Part shown: one piece after another, positions 1-14,035 of the stretch
Position numbering within the stretch: the stretch's first letter is position 1
Layout: each line of letters starts with the position of its first letter
From: Heterodera schachtii
Lineage: Eukaryota; Nematoda; Chromadorea; Rhabditida; Heteroderidae
Direction of reading: 5' to 3'
Length of the DNA stretch: 64,000 bases
NCBI GenBank assembly: GCA_023374025.1
Contig: SIJG01000094.1
Coordinates: forward strand, 103,763-167,762
The notes under the pieces: generated by a model
Databases searched by the model: none
What the model was told of the DNA's origin: nothing
Seen by the model: the letters and a program-made list of their open reading frames with translations, nothing else
Position numbers and translations under genes: made by a program

Positions 1-3000
1 CCCGCTAATAGCATATACTCAAAATGATTTTTAAATTGAAAAGAATTGCTGACTGCGCCAGTTGTTGTGTCGTGCGTTTGGCACAACAAAATAGTAAAGA
101 CAAATATTTATTCAAAAAGTAAAAGTGGAGAACGAAATGATGAGTCAGAGGAAATTAATCAATAACCAATGAAGGAGCAAATGCCATTGCTGCTGTGTGT
201 TGTTGATAAAGTGAATGAATATGGAAAAGACCATGAGTGAACAAAGTTCACTCATTAAATGCACAACAAAGTGGGGATACAGTATAATGATAAATGATCA
301 TCATTTGGCGTAAATTTAAATATATAAATTCACTACACAACAAAAATAAAATAAAAAAATTTTAATAATCATTTAAATGACCAAAATTAAGTTATTTGGT
401 CAAGTTTTACGTGTTTTTCTCCCTAAAAATCCTTAATAAAAAAAAATTTTAAATGCCTTTTTTTCGTGCCTTTTCATGCCTTTTCGGAATTTTCGTGCCT
501 TTTCATGCCTTTTTTTCAATTTTTTGGTGCCTATTTTAGCGCCTTTTTCGCGATTTTTGGTGCCTTTTTAGTCGGTCTCTAAACATTACATATCATTAGA
601 GACCGCATTTTGAGGCAATTGCCTTTTTTTTCTGCGCACTAGTTTCGATATATTAAGCATAAAGAACACATTTTCCGCTTGGTTTGAGCCTTCTACGTTG
701 CCTTTTATTATGCCTTTTTTTGCCTTTTTCGGGATTTTCGTGCCTTAAATGTTTTTTTGGCATTTTTTTCAGATTTTGATGCCTTTTTACGTGCTTTTTA
801 CGGAAAATTCCATTAAAAATGGAATGCGTCTTTTTAAATCCATTTATTATAATTGATAAAATATAATTAATAAGTTTTCATGTTCGTCTCAAAATTTAAT
901 AGCGTAAGACTTTTGTCCAAATCTTGACAATTTTTACGCACATTTCAACTTTTCTTCCAATTCGTCTATAAAAGTTTGTTAATTAATTATGCTATTAAAA
1001 TGAATATTCATTTGTCGATTGTGCTTTTTCTTTTTTTCTCAATTACTTTAACCTAACTTTGTCATGAATGACAAATATGGAATATTTTTCTTAATTTCAT
1101 TTGATTTTCCAACAGATGATAAATTGAATCGCGCAGTCATTGATAAATAAGCAGAAAATCATTTCAAAAAAATTTGTTGCCTTTTATTTCTTTTATTAAA
1201 GAATGTATTTCATGCCCAATTCCGACGTAATCGTTTAGACTTTGAGCTGGTTTCTAACAATAGCTTTATTCTATTATCTTTGTAATGTTTTTTATTATGA
1301 ATTTATTCATTTAAAATTGTATTTCTTATTAAAAAATTTGAAGTCACTCTTCTTTTTCAGTTTAATAAATTTTAGTCAATCCATATTTCTAAAAAATTTT
1401 TATTATTTATCACTGTATTTATTTAATTAAAAAATTATAAAAAAATTGTGATTTTAAAATTTGCGCATGCAAATTTATGTTTTTTATCCGTTTTCAAATT
1501 ATTGGATAAATTAATTAACAGAAGATCTTTTGATACTTTTTATTTTTCGTTGCCATATAAGCGATCATTTGGATAAGTTTTATATGCAGATAATGTTCGG
1601 ATAGGCAAAAATAGATTAATAAAAATTTTAATTAAAATTTAAAAATAACAAAATTTAAATATTATTATCATTGAATACTTTTTTATGTTTGGCTCAACAG
1701 TATTTTTTCAGTACTTTAAATGAAAAATTAAAATTTTTATTAATTTTATTGAAAAAACTTTTATTAATTTTGACTATATAGAATATCTTTTATACTTTCG
1801 TCTTCGTTTAATTATTTTTCCTAAATGTGTACTTAATACCTTTGCTCATTTTCACTTTAAAAATATTTTTATGGATAATTCCTTTGTAGGTTAAATTTTA
1901 TACAATTTTGAAGATTGCATTCACTTTTTAATCATTTGTTCATCTTTCATTCATATTTATAAATGTTTTTAATTAATTAATTGTTTGACAAATATGTTTA
2001 TCATCGCATTCATTTTTATTGAATTAATTGAATTTAATTTTACTTTTATTTACTTCAGCTTTTTTAATTTTTACTTTTTCTTCTACATAATTTATTTTCT
2101 TTCTATTTTTCCATTAATTTTGTGCATTTAATATATGAATTGTAATAATAAATATTTTGCAAACGATTCAACTTTTTTTTAAATCAAAAAATAAATAAAA
2201 TAATTAAATATAGCTGTAATTATATTCTTTAAAAATTTCTTCAAATAAAACCTCATCAGCAACATGGGATTAAAAGAAAAAAATTGATTATAATTAAATA
2301 TAAATATTTCTGCAAATAAATTATAAATTATTCATTACTAAAAGATTATAATATTTTTTAAAATTTAATAAATAAATACATAAAATTTTTAATCCATGAT
2401 GGAATTACTTGACAAAATCAAGATCATTTTATTGAGCCTGAGATAAAATATAAAAATTTACGAAAGAAAAAATAAATTATAGTATCATTTGTGTTTTGCA
2501 CACTTCGTAACATTAAAAACCACCTTTGCGCAATAAATATTACCAAACTTAAATTTCTTTTTTATTAATTAGAAAATATTTATCCACAATTATTATTGAA
2601 AATATAATATTTTAAAGAGAAAAAAGAAACAAATACAATTCTATAAATGAAAAAAGCTAATTTATTATTCGCATAACGATATTGTTCGAAATTTATAAGA
2701 AACAAGTCTTGAATATATAAATAATTTCAAAAATACGGTTGTTGAAAAAAGACAAAATTATTTTTTGTAATTTACTTGCGCTTGCTGAGAACGACAAAAT
2801 GAAATCTAATAATAATCAGAACTTATTTTTGCGAAACGATAAGTTTTTATAATAAGGACCGATCATGATCTTTTTTTTTACTCAGTATTTTTAATAAAGA
2901 CGATGAAGAAAATAAAAAATTAATTAAGAAAGTAATATAAAATTTAAACAATAAATTAAGATTATTTTATGCACATCAACGGTGCTAGGTCGTATCGTAA

Positions 3001-3156
3001 ATTCTGCCACTATGGGCGTTTCGTAAATCCGCCAACGTGGGCGTTTCGTAAATCCGCCAACGTGGGCGTTTCGTAAATCCGCCAACGTGGGCGTTTCGTA
3101 AATCCGCCAGGGTGTTTGGTAAATCTGCCACTATGGGCGTTTCGTAAATCCGCCAA
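3001..3156 (+). repeat. 25-bp tandem repeat, copy 1
   Basis: About five imperfect units of a 25 bp motif containing gggcgtttcgtaaatccgcc; three consecutive units are perfect. The shorter homologous array in the second duplication copy is 13404-13534. The motif closely matches the inverted-repeat arms of the MITE at 12980-13403, and the array is preceded by a decayed version of that MITE's end (ggtgctaggtcg near 2982). It is probably an amplified remnant of an older copy of the same element. Confidence 0.8.
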
Positions 3157-3466
3157 AAAATAATAATTCATTTAAGCCAAAATTTTCATAAAAATTATAT
3201 TTTTGAATTTTATCTATAGAACATTTGTCGGATGCACAAATATCATTCTAGACATATTTATTAGCAAATGTTTGTTTTTCACGAAAATTTAATAAATATT
3301 TGTCAACATTATTGCCAACATTATCTCAGTTATGAATTGTATATATTAACAAATAAAATCAAATTAAATTTTATTAACAATATTTTATTAATTACATCAA
3401 TAAAATGAATTTAACAACATTTTTTTAAATCTTAATATTATATTGTTCCTTCAAAATTGTTAATAG

Positions 3467-3655
3467 CATTAGATTTGAAGAATTTATATCAAACGAAGAT
3501 GCAAGAAACTTGGTTGCCAATACCTTAGAAAAGAAATTAAACGAGAGGAGAATTCAGGAGAAGAAAGACTGTTAGCAGATCAATATAATGAGAATACTTA
3601 TCCCAATGAAGAAATAAATGACGGTATTATAAAATCAATAAAAGAAAAATATTAA
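3467..3655 (+). pseudogene. Exon-like open stretch, frameshifted copy
   Basis: Copy-1 version of the open stretch described at 13846-14035. One A is missing from a short A run near 3540, so the frame breaks and a stop follows within about 12 codons. No further exon could be linked to it. Confidence 0.3.
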
Positions 3656-6600
3656 ATAAAAAATTGACTATAATTAAATTTATAGTTGAGCATATTAGCA
3701 CATTGGCGTTTTAAAGAACAGTGAAAAGAATTTGATTTTATTTTTTCTTAAAAATGTTAATGTTCTGCATAGAATAAAAAATAATGTATATAAATCAAAA
3801 TTTACTACAGACATTGAAAAGAATAATGGCGGCCATAAATAAAGTTTATAATTTTTCAATTATTCAATTGTAGTTACTAAATATTTTTCTTCAATAAAAT
3901 TATTATTCATTGTTTTCCTGCTTCGTATTCGTCTTTATTGTATCGTTATTTCCGCTCAAAATTTACAATGAAATTGCTGTTAGAACAAATATTTGGTATA
4001 ATAATGTTATATTTTTCATTGATAGTTTTTATAGTACATTTTACTATTATAATATGATATACAATTAAAGGGTCCCGATTTCTATTTTCTGACTATTTTG
4101 CCATAAATTTACAATTTTTAAAAAAATTACTTTTTAATAGAAAATACCCAAAAATTATATTTTTGAAAATTTCTCGGTCATTAGAGGCCCAAATGGCCGT
4201 TTTAATAGAGTAATATGAATTTTCCTAAAATTTTTGAAAAATGCCCAAATATGCACATAAATCGCGAAATATGCACAAAAAAAAACTGAAAAAGTAACAA
4301 CAAATAATTAGAAGAATAAAATAAGCAATGTAATAAATTTATAATATCAAACAGAAAATAAAAATGAAAATAATTCACCAAAAATGTTTATGAATTTAAA
4401 TAAATAGATATTCTCGAGTCTTGATGAGAGAAAAGCATCGGTTTCTTGGTGCCTTTGAATATTCACCTGACTGGAATAATTGGAATATTTAAAGTAATTT
4501 TTTTAAGTTTATGGTAAAAGCGAATATAAATTAAAGAATAATATAAAATGAAACATTTCAGCAATCAATTTGATTTTTTAGAGCAAAATTTGTTAACAAA
4601 TTACATTAAATTTTAAATTTTCAGGACAAAAAACCCTAATTGTAAGAAATTAATTTCGTTTCATAAATAATAAAATAGTAAATTTTAGACTGGATCTGTT
4701 CATAAATCATAACTAAATTACAAAAAATTACCTGGTACCGCCTATCTATTATGTAAATAAATTAATTTTTTATTAATTCTTTAAGTCATCATTTTATCTT
4801 CCTATATTTTGAAATTGGCATTGTTTTGTGAATGAAATGAATTTGGAAACCAAATCATTTGCTAATCATATTTACAATTGCTGTAAATTTCAAGAAATTT
4901 TATTTCCTTATACAAAATATGCTATTTAAATAAAACGGATTTGACTTTTCTTTGATGCTCTGTTATTAAAGAAAGACTTGATAAGCGTACAAATAAATAC
5001 AAATAATCTAAGGTAAAGATCGCAAAATATGTGCATAAAATATACAGCAAAAATTGCAATTGCGAAATATGCATATAAAAAAATTAAAAATATTAACAAG
5101 TTTATTTAAACATGGGAATGTTTATAATAAAAGTGTTGAATTTATGACCTTCTAACAACTACGAAATGAACAGCAAAATGAGCATCTACAAACATCCGAA
5201 TCTTATGTACATAAAATTCCCATCCGTAAATATCAGTTTTTAGATCTAACTTTTTGAATAGTTTATCTCCGCTGATCAATTAATCATAAATTGTTAAAAG
5301 CATGCAAATTGTCGGCACTCAAATGCAAAAAAATAATAATACTGAATTTGGGAAAGGCATTTCAAAAAACTTTGGAGGCATTTATGCTTTAAAATGAAAA
5401 TTTTCGTAAAAAATAATCAAATCAAAAAATTTCTTTCAAATTGTCAATTCGGAATTGATCAAGATGAAAACGTCGATCAGCGGAATTTCCATAAATTCTT
5501 TCATAAAAAACTCCAATAAATTATTTTGAAGAAATTTGTACAATTTGAAAAAAAATAATGTGATTTATATTAAAAAGACTTAAAAAATTGAAAATTAAAG
5601 TTTTAATATTAAAAAAACCGATTGAGATTAACTAGCATTAAATTGAAAATTTTTGCTTTATTCTTAAGAAAATTTACAACAAAAAAAAAGTTTAGAAAAG
5701 AAAGGTAATTTCATTAGAAATAAAATCATAGTGCTGCTTTATACAAAAATTATAAATAAATGTTTTTTAAAAATATTAAATAATAAGATATTATTAAAAT
5801 AAGTCTGGCATGATTTTAATGATATAAAAAAAAAATATTATTTAAATTCAAAACACTTCATTAATAAAAAGAACAATTGTTTAAAAATTTTAATTAATTA
5901 TAGTAAAAAATTACGAAAACTTCAATGAAATCAAAGTAAAAATTTAAAAACATATAATTTTTACCTGATTAATAAAATCCTAATGAAAGTTGTTAGAAAA
6001 TAGACAACTTTACACACATGAAAAATGACCTAGAAATTTAAATAAATTTAGATATATTAGCCTATAAAATAATATTCATTCAATCTAAACTGAAAAAAAT
6101 ATTTAAGTCTTCATCAAAATGTTTTTTACCCCTTTTCCGTGAGATTAAAAGCAAAAAAGAGATAATTAATATTCAATAAACTAATTTGACTATTAATTAA
6201 ATAAAGAAAAGTATGAAATAAATAATTATTCAATTAATCATATTTATAAATAATCATTAAAGCAAACCATCAATTCTTTTGATATTTTGTATTTAAATTA
6301 AAACTATTTATTACTAAAGAAAAATTAAAATAATTGATACAAAGTAAAAATAAATGATTTAATAAAATAAAATAGAGACACTTAAAGAGAAGAATCTTAT
6401 GAAAAAAAATTCTGACCGTAATTTATATTTCATTTGGAATCGAAATTAATTAATTTATTTTATGGAAAGGCGATATAAAAGAAAGCAAAATAATTAAACA
6501 TAAATGTAAAAAGGCAAAAGAAACAATTTAAGAAACGAAAGTTTTTTTTCGAATAAGGACAAATTTTTAAACCAAAAATTTTTTGAAGAAAATAAATTAT

Positions 6601-7105
6601 TTTATGGAATAAATTTTTGAGAAAATTTTTTAATAAAAAAATAAAAAATATTATAAATTAACGACTGATTCAGACAGAAAATTATAATATACCAAGAATA
6701 AAAATAAACTTTACTAAATCTAATGATAAGCGAATAAATTTAAAAAATATATTAATTTCAAATGAAGCAAATCTATAGATAATAAGACATTACAATTCGA
6801 AAGAAATGTTTTTTAATTATTTTTTAAAATTTTTATTCATTAAAAGCAAAAATTAAAAATAAATGCAAATATGTAAGATTTATTATTATTTGTTTTTAAA
6901 ATAATTAAATACTGATACTCTTATAGCAGAGTTCATAATGAAATATTTTATGAAAGCAAAAATTGTTAAAAATTTCAAAATTTTCCTCAACTTAGCCTGT
7001 CAACAAGTCCTAATAATAATTTTTTAATTTTCTGTTTTATTAATTTGCAAATTGAATTAAAGCTTAATTTGCAACATAAAATATTTCTTTCAGGGTTTTT
7101 GTATC

Positions 7106-7571
7106 CTTGATCAGATCATCACTCCTTCATAGTGATCTGGAATGTCAAAAACGACTTGAAACCGGGAAAATTATTGAAAAAATTCATGGGGGCTGTGAAA
7201 ATTTTTCTGGAAATTTTGTATAGGGCTGCCAGAAAGAGCATAAAACTCTCTACCGAATTGCGTTTTGAATGGTAGGGGCAAAGACTTGTAAACAAAAAAT
7301 TATAATTGGTTGAATTTGATGATTATAAAAATCACTACTTTATACCGTATTTCAAGGAGTTGTCCAATTTTCAACCAAGCACACCTTTTTATGTACAAGT
7401 CTTAGCCATACCATTAAAAAGGCAATTCGGTAGAGAATTTTGTGTTCTTTCCAATTATTCAAAATTTCCTGGGAAATTTTCTCAACTACCTAGGGGTTTT
7501 TTTTTTAAATTCACCGATTTTCAACGTATTTTGTGGTGTCCCGATCACCATGAAGGAGTGATCTGATCAAG
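7106..7571. mobile_element. Foldback MITE with long inverted arms
   Basis: The ends cttgatcagatc...gatctgatcaag are inverted, and homology between the arms continues inward for about 170-180 bp: the ctctaccgaattgc stretch near 7250 is matched in reverse near 7425. The spacer is short and AT-rich. No transposase is present. No clear target-site duplication is visible at the edges, so the superfamily is undetermined. The open frame at 7306-7566 is made of element sequence and is not a gene. Confidence 0.75.
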
Positions 7572-10500
7572 TTGGAAGAGACTTTTTTAAACTTTTTCCA
7601 CGACTGGAGTAAGTAATTCAAATGGAGAAAACATAAAAAATATCGATATTTTTTGGTAAATTTCAAATAAATTCCGGAAGTCTGAATGTTGCTTCCTTAG
7701 AACAAAACATTGTTCTTTTCAATTTTGAAGATTAAAATTTTAATAAATTTCCATTGTACAATGTTAAACTTCGCATTAAATTAAATTTCAAAATTTATTT
7801 CTTTGTCATTTTAATGGAATTTTCAGAATTTTTACTTTGGACCGGTTTTCCAATATATACAAGGAATAATAATTATATGAAAATATTATAATTATTAATT
7901 CAAACAATTCTATTAAAAACTGAATTTAACTATCAATTTAAAAAAGAAATATAAAGTGAAAACGTAAAACAAATAACAAACAGTCAGTATTCGAAAAGGT
8001 TGAGTAAGATTCGAGAAACTATTAAAAAAGCGAATTTAATTAGACGAGTTGGTTTCACACAATGGGGATACAAATTAAATAAATTTAAAATAACAAAGTA
8101 AATACAGTTTTAAATGCAATATATCAATATTACAATATTAAATCTGGTCTTATGCTTATATAATATCTATTTCAAGAACCCCGAGTATACTTTTTCATAC
8201 TATTTGCTAAAGCATGGAATAATAAAAAAAAAGTTAAAAATTTAATAAATATAAAAAAGTAATCATTGATTAATATTTTCAATTTTGTTCAATGAGGATA
8301 AAAAATATAGAAAGAAAATTGAAAAAAAACATCCCCTAATATCAACTTTCTTGTTATTACAACTTATTTTTTCAAATTTTGTAATTGCTAATGTATTCAA
8401 CACGCCCAACATCAGTGATGTCGACGAGTTAATTTAGATAATAAAAAATAATTTTCATAAAAATAATGAAAAATACTATTAAGGGAATGCAACAGCATGA
8501 GAAACAAATTATTATTAATTACTTACATTAATATATCGAAAATGATGAGAATTTATTTTCATCTTCACAATGATCCCTAAAAGCAAAAATTTTTGGTAAA
8601 TTTTAAAATAAACAAAAAAAAAATTTTGTAGACTGAATAAAAAGATTTCATATAATCACAAAACAATTCTCAAAATGTTAACAACAAAAGTGTTAATTTA
8701 CAAAAAATTGACAAAACCCCCAAATTATAAAAAAAAAAAAATTGGCAAATAAGTTAAAAATTGTGTGCTGTCAAACTGGATAGAAAACATTTGCTGTTGT
8801 TTTCCTAATGTATAAGAAATTCTTTCAAAATGAAATCGCTAAATGCATTTTTAAAATAATTTTCAGCGGGGTCTTTAGAAATCTTTTGAATTGTGCCGAG
8901 CTCATAAATTTTAAGGCAGGCAGCGAAGGAATATTGACATTAGCAAACATTGGCATTTTTTAAATAAAATTTTGTCAAGAAGAAAAAATCTGGGCGATAA
9001 ATTTTTTGAGAAAATTTTAAAATTTTTAGTGCTATATATTTTTTTAATTTAGGTCAATCTTAGGGGTGTATTTTTGAAATTTTTTATGCATTTCTCATCA
9101 AAATAAAGCCGCAGAAAAAAATAGTTAAAAAACTAAAAAATCCTCGCCTAACTATAAATATGAGAAAACAAAAAATTACGAAAAACATTTTATAATTTAG
9201 ATAAGTTAAATTTCAAAAATTATTGTTTTTTTAATTATTACGTTAAAAGGCATTTCATACTTTCGTAATGAGAAAATAATATAATAAATACATAAGAATT
9301 TAGTAATAAAAAGATTTAAATTATTAATAAATATTGCAAATTTTTAAATGTTCTTAATAATAATTTTAATTATTATAAATAATTCTAATATACCACATAG
9401 ACATCCATCTACAACCAAAAAGGTGCAAATTACAGTACTCTAGCAAAGAGATTTATTTAAAATCAACAAAAAAATAATACTAAAATAACATTTTTAATAG
9501 TAAAATAACACTTATAAAAAATAGAATTATTTAATAAAATTGAAAACTTTATTATTATTTAATAATTAATAAAAATAAAATATTAAAAACGTAAATTAAT
9601 ACATGTAATTCATAAGAATTAATAAATTAAAGCTCAACCATTAACCGAAGACTGAACGAGAAAAAATAGCGAGAAATTATTTACTAATTGCCTAAAAATT
9701 AATAAATTTAAATAAAAACAAGGCGATCTAATAAAATTTTAGTCAACTACGGAAAATCTTTTTAATATATTCATAAAATGAATATTTTTTAAATTATTTA
9801 TTATTTTATTAAATGGTTATGAGTAATTTGAATATGAAAAAATTAAAATAATTTATGATTTTATATAAATAAAAAATAGTAAATAAACTAATTTTACAAT
9901 TAATTAAATAAAAGAAAAAAAATAAATGATTATTCAATTAAATACAAAAGAAAACAAAGCCGTTAGGGCTCCCGGGACTATAAAAAGTTTAATTAATAAA
10001 AAAATTATATCTATTTATTTCACGCCATTTATTATGTAATTCCCTAAAAATTAAATTTTAAAATGGCGGCTACGCGAAGCCAAGCCACCATCATCCTATC
10101 GAATCGCTTTGATTTAGCAAGATTTTTAAGAGATAAATATAGATAAAACTGTAATTAAAAAACTATAAAAAAGTAATTTTAAATAATAAAACCAAACACT
10201 ATATAAAAAAAAGTTTTCAAAAAATGAAACGAAGCAGCCAATTAACTATTTCTTATTGCATACGAAAATATATTATGATATTTATTAAATGATAGAGAAC
10301 AAAAAATTTTACGAGTAAAATAAAATAAAAAATTTTAATAATCATTTAAATGACCAAAATTAAGTTATTTGGTCAAGTTTTACGTGTTTTTCTCCCTAAA
10401 AATCCTTAATAAAAAAAATTTTAAATGCCTTTTTTTCGTGCCTTTTCATGCCTTTTTCGGAATTTTCGTGCCTTTTCATGCCTTTTTTTCAATTTTTTGG

Positions 10501-12979
10501 TGCCTATTTTAGCGCCTTTTTCGCGATTTTTGGTGCCTTTTTAGTCGGTCTCTAAACATTACATATCATTAGAGACCGCATTTTGAGGCAATTGCCTTTT
10601 TTTTCTGCGCACTAGTTTCGATATATTAAGCATAAAGAACACATTTTCCGCTTGGTTTGAGCCTTCTACGTTGCCTTTTATTATGCCTTTTTTTGCCTTT
10701 TTCGGGATTTTCGTGCCTTAAATGTTTTTTTGGCATTTTTTTCAGATTTTGATGCCTTTTTACGTGCTTTTTACGGAAAATTCCATTAAAAATGGAATGC
10801 GTCTTTTTAAATCCATTTATTATAATTGATAAAATATAATTAATAAGTTTTCATGTTCGTCTCAAAATTTAATAGCGTAAGACTTTTGTCCAAATCTTGA
10901 CAATTTTTACGCACATTTCAACTTTTCTTCCAATTCGTCTATAAAAGTTTGTTAATTAATTATGCTATTAAAATGAATATTCATTTGTCGATTGTGCTTT
11001 TTCTTTTTTTCTCAATTACTTTAACCTAACTTTGTCATGAATGACAAATATGGAATATTTTTCTTAATTTCATTTGATTTTCCAACAGATGATAAATTGA
11101 ATCGCGCAGTCATTGATAAATAAGCAGAAAATCATTTCAAAAAAATTTGTTGCCTTTTATTTCTTTTATTAAAGAATGTATTTCATGCCCAATTCCGACG
11201 TAATCGTTTAGACTTTGAGCTGGTTTCTAACAATAGCTTTATTCTATTATCTTTGTAATGTTTTTTATTATGAATTTATTCATTTAAAATTGTATTTCTT
11301 ATTAAAAAATTTGAAGTCACTCTTCTTTTTCAGTTTAATAAATTTTAGTCAATCCATATTTCTAAAAAATTTTTATTATTTATCACTGTATTTATTTAAT
11401 TAAAAAATTATAAAAAAATTGTGATTTTAAAATTTGCGCATGCAAATTTATGTTTTTTATCCGTTTTCAAATTATTGGATAAATTAATTAACAGAAGATC
11501 TTTTGATACTTTTTATTTTTCGTTGCCATATAAGCGATCATTTGGATAAGTTTTATATGCAGATAATGTTCGGATAGGCAAAAATAGATTAATAAAAATT
11601 TTAATTAAAATTTAAAAATAACAAAATTTAAATATTATTATCATTGAATACTTTTTTATGTTTAGCTCAACAGTATTTTTTCAGTACTTTAAATGAAAAA
11701 TTAAAATTTTTATTAATTTTATTGAAAAAACTTTTATTAATTTTGACTATATAGAATATCTTTTATACTTTCGTCTTCGTTTAATTATTTTTCCTAAATG
11801 TGTACTTAATACCTTTGCTCATTTTCACTTTAAAAATATTTTTATGGATAATTCCTTTGTAGGTTAAATTTTATACAATTTTGAAGATTGCATTCACTTT
11901 TTAATCATTTGTTCATCTTTCATTCATATTTATAAATGTTTTTAATTAATTAATTGTTTGACAAATATGTTTATCATCGCATTCATTTTTATTGAATTAA
12001 TTGAATTTAATTTTACTTTTATTTACTTCAGCTTTTTTAATTTTTACTTTTTCTTCTACATAATTTATTTTCTTTCTATTTTTCCATTAATTTTGTGCAT
12101 TTAATATATGAATTGTAATAATAAATATTTTGCAAACGATTCAACTTTTTTTTAAATCAAAAAATAAATAAAATAATTAAATATAGCTGTAATTATATTC
12201 TTTAAAAATTTCTTCAAATAAAACCTCATCAGCAACATGGGATTAAAAGAAAAAAATTGATTATAATTAAATATAAATATTTCTGCAAATAAATTATAAA
12301 TTATTCATTACTAAAAGATTATAATATTTTTTAAAATTTAATAAATAAATACATAAAATTTTTAATCCATGATGGAATTACTTGACAAAATCAAGATCAT
12401 TTTATTGAGCCTGAGATAAAATATAAAAATTTACGAAAGAAAAAATAAATTATAGTATCATTTGTGTTTTGCACACTTCGTAACATTAAAAACCACCTTT
12501 GCGCAATAAATATTACCAAACTTAAATTTCTTTTTATTAATTAGAAAATATTTATCCACAATTATTATTGAAAATATAATATTTTAAAGAGAAAAAAGAA
12601 ACAAATACAATTCTATAAATGAAAAAAGCTAATTTATTATTCGCATAACGATATTGTTCGAAATTTATAAGAAACAAGTCTTGAATATATAAATAATTTC
12701 AAAAATACGGTTGTTGAAAAAAGACAAAATTATTTTTTGTAATTTACTTGCGCTTGCTGAGAACGACAAAATGAAATCTAATAATAATCAGAACTTATTT
12801 TTGCGAAACGATAAGTTTTTATAATAAGGACCGATCATGATCTTTTTTTTTACTCAGTATTTTTAATAAAGACGATGAAGAAAATAAAAAATTAATTAAG
12901 AAAGTAATATAAAATTTAAACAATAAATTAAGATTATTTTATGCACATCAACGGTGCTAGGTCGTATCGTAAATTCTGC

Positions 12980-13403
12980 GGTGCTAGGTCGTTTCGTAAA
13001 ATCCGCCACCTTGGGCGTTTCGTAAAATCCGCCATTTTAGCGATTTTTTCGACAAAACATTGTATAACTTTGCTTAAAATCAACCAAATTTTACATTCTT
13101 GGTACCATTCGAAAACTAAGCTTCTTCTCTATTAGCCTGCAAAATTTCAAACAAAATTATCAAATTTAAACTAAGTTATGGCAAAAATAGTACTTATTTT
13201 CAAACAACTTTTTCTAAAGTTGAGCAAATTTTTTTTAATTTGGCTGGCTAATAGAGAAGAAGCTTGGCTATCGAATGGTACCAAGAATGTAAAATTTGGT
13301 TGGTTTTAAGCAAAGTTATACCATGTTTTGTCGAAAAAATCGCTAAAATGGCGGATTTTACGAAACGCCCAAGGTGGCGGATTTTACGAAACGTCCCAGC
13401 ACG
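12980..13403. mobile_element. MITE with 158-bp inverted repeats
   Basis: Absent from the otherwise matching duplication copy 1, so its limits are exact. Left arm 12980-13137 and right arm 13246-13403 are near-perfect reverse complements around a 108 bp spacer. It is flanked by an 8-bp target duplication, aattctgc, at 12972-12979 and 13404-13411. The arms contain the motif cgtttcgtaaaatccgcc, related to the 25-bp tandem repeat next door, so it inserted into the remains of a relative. It is non-autonomous. An 8-bp duplication fits hAT- or Mutator-like transposases; the ends do not look like typical hAT ends. Confidence 0.9.
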
Positions 13404-13845
13404 AATTCTGCCACTATGGGCGTTTCGTAAATCCGCCAACGTGGGCGTTTCGTAAATCCGCCAACGTGGGCGTTTCGTAAATCCGCCAGGGTGTTTGGTA
13501 AATCTGCCACTATGGGCGTTTCGTAAATCCGCCAAAAAATAATAATTCATTTAAGCCAAAATTTTCATAAAAATTATATTTTTGAATTTTATCTATAGAA
13601 CATTTGTCGGATGCACAAATATCATTCTAGACATATTTATTAGCAAATGTTTGTTTTTCACGAAAATTTAATAAATATTTGTCAACATTATTGCCAACAT
13701 TATCTCAGTTATGAATTGTATATATTAACAAATAAAATCAAATTAAATTTTATTAACAATATTTTATTAATTACATCAATAAAATGAATTTAACAACATT
13801 TTTTTAAATCTTAATATTATATTGTTCCTTCAAAATTGTTAATAG

Positions 13846-14035
13846 CATTAGATTTGAAGAATTTATATCAAACGAAGATGCAAGAAACTTGGTTGCCAAT
13901 ACCTTAGAAAAGAAATTAAAACGAGAGGAGAATTCAGGAGAAGAAAGACTGTTAGCAGATCAATATAATGAGAATACTTATCCCAATGAAGAAATAAATG
14001 ACGGTATTATAAAATCAATAAAAGAAAAATATTAA
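13846..14035 (+). CDS. Possible terminal exon of an unknown gene
   Basis: After a possible acceptor (ttgttaatag) a frame of 62 codons runs to TAA. Its composition is unlike the surrounding AT noise: charged and mixed, rich in Glu, Asn and Lys, with segments such as DARNLVANTLEKKL and ERLLADQYNENTYPNEE. It begins in phase 1, has no own ATG, and no upstream exon could be connected. I do not recognise the protein. The same sequence in the first duplication copy (3467-3655) is frameshifted, so at most one copy is functional. It may be the last exon of a host gene or of an old transposon. Confidence 0.3.

Larger units (their letters stand above)
343..5490 (+). repeat. Direct segmental duplication, copy 1
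   Basis: This segment is repeated at 10318-15340 in the same orientation, about 9.97 kb away. The copies align almost base for base; I count about ten single-base or homopolymer-length differences, for example G/A in the stretch near 1690 and 11665 and A/T near 3897 and 14277. Copy 1 keeps about 530 bp (roughly 4929-5458) that copy 2 lacks, and lacks the MITE found in copy 2. The start falls in an A/T run where the copies first agree; the end is the last shared word near 5490. It could be a real tandem duplication of a ~10 kb unit or an unresolved haplotype join. Confidence 0.9.

Noticed and set aside
1242..1430. 62-codon open frame repeated at 11215-11403
   Set aside because: Phe/Leu/Tyr-rich product expected from AT-rich DNA, no ATG start, identical only because the region is duplicated.
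7306..7566. 86-codon open frame
   Set aside because: Lies wholly within the inverted arms of the foldback 7106-7571.
13248..13550. 100-codon minus-strand frame with repeated segments
   Set aside because: Translation of MITE arm plus 25-bp tandem repeat; repetitive by DNA structure.
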